A DNA stretch of 8,197 nt from Flavobacteriia bacterium (GTDB lineage: Bacteria; Bacteroidota; Bacteroidia; Flavobacteriales; Flavobacteriaceae), in NCBI GenBank assembly GCA_011330545.1, contig DRQI01000122.1, forward strand, positions 1 through 8,197, read 5' to 3'. The position numbers and the translations under genes were made by a program. The notes beneath the pieces were generated by a model that was not told the origin of the DNA, made no database searches, and saw nothing but the letters and a program-made list of their open reading frames with translations. Within the stretch, counting starts at the first letter, position 1, and each line of letters begins with the position of its first letter. Below, one piece after another: positions 6,298 to 8,197 of the stretch.

Positions 6298-7422
6298 TTA
6301 CTGCTGATATCTTCTTCCCTTCCATGAATATCCGAAACCAAAAGAAGCTAAGGCAATAAATATAATAAAAATAGGATAAACAAAACTGCTCCATAAATAA
6401 TGTTTTAAGATATGTTGCTGCTTAAAAAACAGGGCTGTTTTATACAATAAGATGCCGTCGATACAAAATTTAATTGTAAAAAATAGGATAAAGAATTGCC
6501 AAGAGATAAATCTAAAAATGCTTCCTAATAATAATAGTAAGAATAATAGATTCATACCAAAAACAGCTAGACTTACTAATTTACTAAAGGCATTTTTATA
6601 AGAGGTTGCTTTTGCTGCCCAACGTATACGTTGCGAAATAAGTTTTTTTAAGGTTGTCTCTGCATGTGTGGTAATAATGGCTTTGTCAATTTTTAAAAAA
6701 TGTACCTTGTCAGGATAATGCATTGCCATTTTTTCCAATAAAAAAATATCATCGCCGCTAGCAATATGTTCATTGCCTTCAAAGCCATGAATGGCTAAAA
6801 AAGATTGTTTTTTATAGCAAAGATTGGCACCATTGCACAAAAAGGGTCTTTTGATGCCAAAACCACCGATGGTTGCCCCTTGCAAACTCCACAAATCTAT
6901 GAGCTGGAATTTTTCGAAAAGCGAAGATACCGATTTGAAGGTTACCGGAGCAGCAATCAATGCCGGTTTGTGTTGTTGGATAAAAGTATCAAAAGCAAGA
7001 AGCCAATTTTCAGCAACGGTACAATCGGCATCAGTAGTTAAAATCCAATCAAAATGAGCTTGATTGACGGCTGTTTCAACCGCATCTTTTTTTGGAGAAT
7101 TTGTTTTTCGATTGTTTTTAACTACCTTAAATGGTATGCTGAGCTTGTCGAAGTACTTCTCAATAATCTTAACCGAATTATCTTCAGAATCATCATCTAC
7201 AAACACTATTTCGAAAAGGCCTTTAGGATAATTGAGTTTAGAAAGGCTATCCAGCAACCCGGGCAGTTGTTCAGCTTCATCCCGAAAAGGAATCACCACC
7301 GAAAAGGTTGTTTTTGGCCTGATAGTTTTTAAATGAAAATGTTCAACCTTGTCAAAGCCAATGATAAATGCAACAATGAGAACACAATACAGTATCAATA
7401 TGACAACAGAAATAACACTCAT
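6298..7422 (-). CDS. Membrane-anchored family 2 glycosyltransferase
   Basis: A 374-residue GT2-type glycosyltransferase that should transfer a sugar from a nucleotide-sugar donor to a lipid or membrane-linked acceptor on the cytoplasmic face. One N-terminal membrane helix (about 3-22) precedes a GT-A domain: SVVIPFRDEA (41-50), VDDDSEDNS (75-83), metal-binding DAD (131-133) in TTDADC, SGDD (222-225) as the likely catalytic-base region, and QRIRW (264-268), the QxxRW-like motif of processive and related GT2 enzymes. Two or three C-terminal helices follow (about 282-303, 306-328 and 345-365). Nothing is missing from the catalytic set. The start ATG overlaps the upstream flippase-like gene's TGA by 4 nt (7419-7422), so the two are probably translationally coupled and work in one pathway. 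Residues 88-95 are encoded by an odd, G/C-ending codon run that matches a REP-like sequence (see 7135-7161). The product could be a glycolipid, pigment glycoside or cell-surface glycan. Confidence 0.9.
   Translation of the reverse strand: MSVISVVILILYCVLIVAFIIGFDKVEHFHLKTIRPKTTFSVVIPFRDEAEQLPGLLDSLSKLNYPKGLFEIVFVDDDSEDNSVKIIEKYFDKLSIPFKVVKNNRKTNSPKKDAVETAVNQAHFDWILTTDADCTVAENWLLAFDTFIQQHKPALIAAPVTFKSVSSLFEKFQLIDLWSLQGATIGGFGIKRPFLCNGANLCYKKQSFLAIHGFEGNEHIASGDDIFLLEKMAMHYPDKVHFLKIDKAIITTHAETTLKKLISQRIRWAAKATSYKNAFSKLVSLAVFGMNLLFLLLLLGSIFRFISWQFFILFFTIKFCIDGILLYKTALFFKQQHILKHYLWSSFVYPIFIIFIALASFGFGYSWKGRRYQQ
7135..7161 (-). repeat. REP-like short repeat embedded in frame in the GT2 gene
   Basis: Read on the plus strand, 7137-7156 contains TGCTGAGCTTGTCGAAGTAC. 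The core TGAGCTTGTCGAAG is, from memory, a widespread REP-like motif scattered between genes in Bacteroidota and some other phyla. Here it lies inside a gene. On the coding (minus) strand it gives residues 88-95 (EKYFDKLS) with codons GAG AAG TAC TTC GAC AAG CTC AGC, all ending in G or C, whereas surrounding codons mostly end in A or T. The segment lies between the VDDDSEDN motif and the next beta-strand (IPFKVV), a position that tolerates variation. No second copy exists in this window, so its repeat status rests on recognition rather than comparison. Confidence 0.45.
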
Positions 7423-8197
7423 TGGCGTTTGTAATAGTTAAAATTCAATACAAAATAGCTGCCGATTAATGCCGGTAAGCCAAAATTTAAAAGCCACATC
7501 AGCAAAGTTATCGTAACGATAATCAGTTCATTGACATGGATAAACCCAAAAACCCAAATCGCTACAGAACCTTTAATGAGCCAATCTAACAGCGCCAATC
7601 CCGGTACTATCGAAGCGATAAAATACATCGAACTAATAAGGCTTAGCAAGGTAATATAATCGCCTTCAACACCAAATAACCGCAATAAAAAATAAAACTG
7701 ATGTGAAAATATAAGGTATCTTACCATTGAATAAAATGCATTCTGAAAATGTATTTGTAAAGGCAAACTTCTCACAAACATAAGAATCTTATCAATATAA
7801 AAACCTCTGATTTTCTGATATCCTTTGATACTGCCGGTCATAACAAAAACAAAAAGTACAGCTAAAAAATAAGCTGCTTTTTTAAAGCGGTACCCATCAA
7901 TAGCTACCTCAAAATGTGTAGTAAAATAGATGAGTCCTAAAGTACCAAACACAACTGTAGTAGCCATCTGCATCATATTGCCAAGTAAATTTAGCAACAT
8001 TGCCTTTTTGCGCGTCCCTTTTTGAAAATAAATAGCTTTGGCACCGTATTCGCCAATGCGGTTGGGAGTAAATAACGAAGCTGTTAAAGAGCCCAAACTC
8101 TGTTTAGCAGCTGCTACAAATGAAATTTTTCTAAGAAAAGACACCAGTGCTTTCCATTTTAAAATTTCAAAAAACCAATTGGCAAGTGTAAAACAGA
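7419..8197 (-). CDS. Flippase-like protein, LPG synthase TM/UPF0104 family (5' end beyond right edge)
   Basis: An integral membrane protein of the lysylphosphatidylglycerol synthase TM-region family (UPF0104, PF03706), without the catalytic lysyl-transfer domain. Such stand-alone members are thought to move or help process lipid-linked substrates. The reading frame has no stop through the right edge: the codons at 8142-8195 read CFTLANWFFEILKWKALV. The GTG at 8144 is therefore an internal valine and not a start. NWFFEILKW is the family's conserved N/E/KW motif, and TPNRIGEYGAKAI (about 8031-8069) is its conserved PxRxGE loop. Around five further hydrophobic segments follow, ending in NYYKRQ. 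About 258 residues are visible; the family is usually near 300-330, so perhaps 50-70 N-terminal residues are missing. Its TGA overlaps the GT2 start (7419-7422). The pairing suggests joint work on a lipid-linked sugar or a glycolipid, which is inference. Confidence 0.85.
   Translation of the reverse strand, partial: CFTLANWFFEILKWKALVSFLRKISFVAAAKQSLGSLTASLFTPNRIGEYGAKAIYFQKGTRKKAMLLNLLGNMMQMATTVVFGTLGLIYFTTHFEVAIDGYRFKKAAYFLAVLFVFVMTGSIKGYQKIRGFYIDKILMFVRSLPLQIHFQNAFYSMVRYLIFSHQFYFLLRLFGVEGDYITLLSLISSMYFIASIVPGLALLDWLIKGSVAIWVFGFIHVNELIIVTITLLMWLLNFGLPALIGSYFVLNFNYYKRQ

Noticed and set aside
7054..7332. 92-codon open frame on the plus strand opposite the GT2 gene
   Set aside because: Antisense to the GT-A catalytic core. 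It exists because the host frame leaves the opposite strand open, and it has no recognisable features.
8142..8144. GTG as a possible start for the flippase-like gene
   Set aside because: The same frame continues without a stop to the right edge and encodes the conserved NWFFEILKW motif just upstream, so the GTG is an internal valine codon.

Overview
The window looks like chromosomal DNA from a member of the Bacteroidota, most likely a Flavobacteriia-type organism. It is AT-rich and packed with genes. None of the start codons has a recognisable Shine-Dalgarno sequence; the starts sit instead in A/T-rich leaders, as is usual in this phylum. The protein set also fits: lipoproteins of the DUF1080 family, a Tat-exported Gfo/Idh/MocA oxidoreductase and a secreted S9 peptidase. 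No rRNA, tRNA, CRISPR array, insertion sequence or phage gene was seen.

Left block (1-2559, minus strand). A fold-type I PLP-dependent decarboxylase (1111-2559) is followed after 10 nt by the N-terminal propeller half of a secreted S9 family peptidase (1-1100), which runs off the left edge. The two are probably co-transcribed leftwards. A 225-bp region (2560-2784) separates this pair from a divergent operon and should hold both promoters.

Central block (2785-5528, plus strand). Three genes are separated by 10-nt gaps: a small DUF1080 lipoprotein, a twin-arginine-exported Gfo/Idh/MocA dehydrogenase, and a second, divergent DUF1080 lipoprotein. DUF1080 is the Pfam '3-keto-disaccharide hydrolase' family. 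The set therefore reads as a compact periplasmic module that oxidises a sugar ring (C3 oxidation is the usual link to this family) and then cleaves the resulting keto-glycoside. The substrate cannot be told from sequence. The block has no transporter or regulator and is bounded by a divergent gene on one side and a convergent gene on the other, so it looks complete.

Right block (5525-8197, minus strand). A flippase-like integral membrane protein of the lysylphosphatidylglycerol synthase TM/UPF0104 family (truncated at its N-terminus by the right edge) overlaps a membrane-anchored family 2 glycosyltransferase by an ATGA start/stop. After 41 nt a Bax inhibitor-1/YccA family membrane protein follows. 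The first two probably work together on a lipid-linked glycan or glycolipid. The Bax inhibitor-1 gene meets the DUF1080 operon tail to tail, with both stop codons read from the same TTAA.

The best candidates for a second look are the three-gene oxidise-then-cleave cassette and a short REP-like sequence embedded in frame in the glycosyltransferase gene, marked by a run of eight codons ending in G or C.
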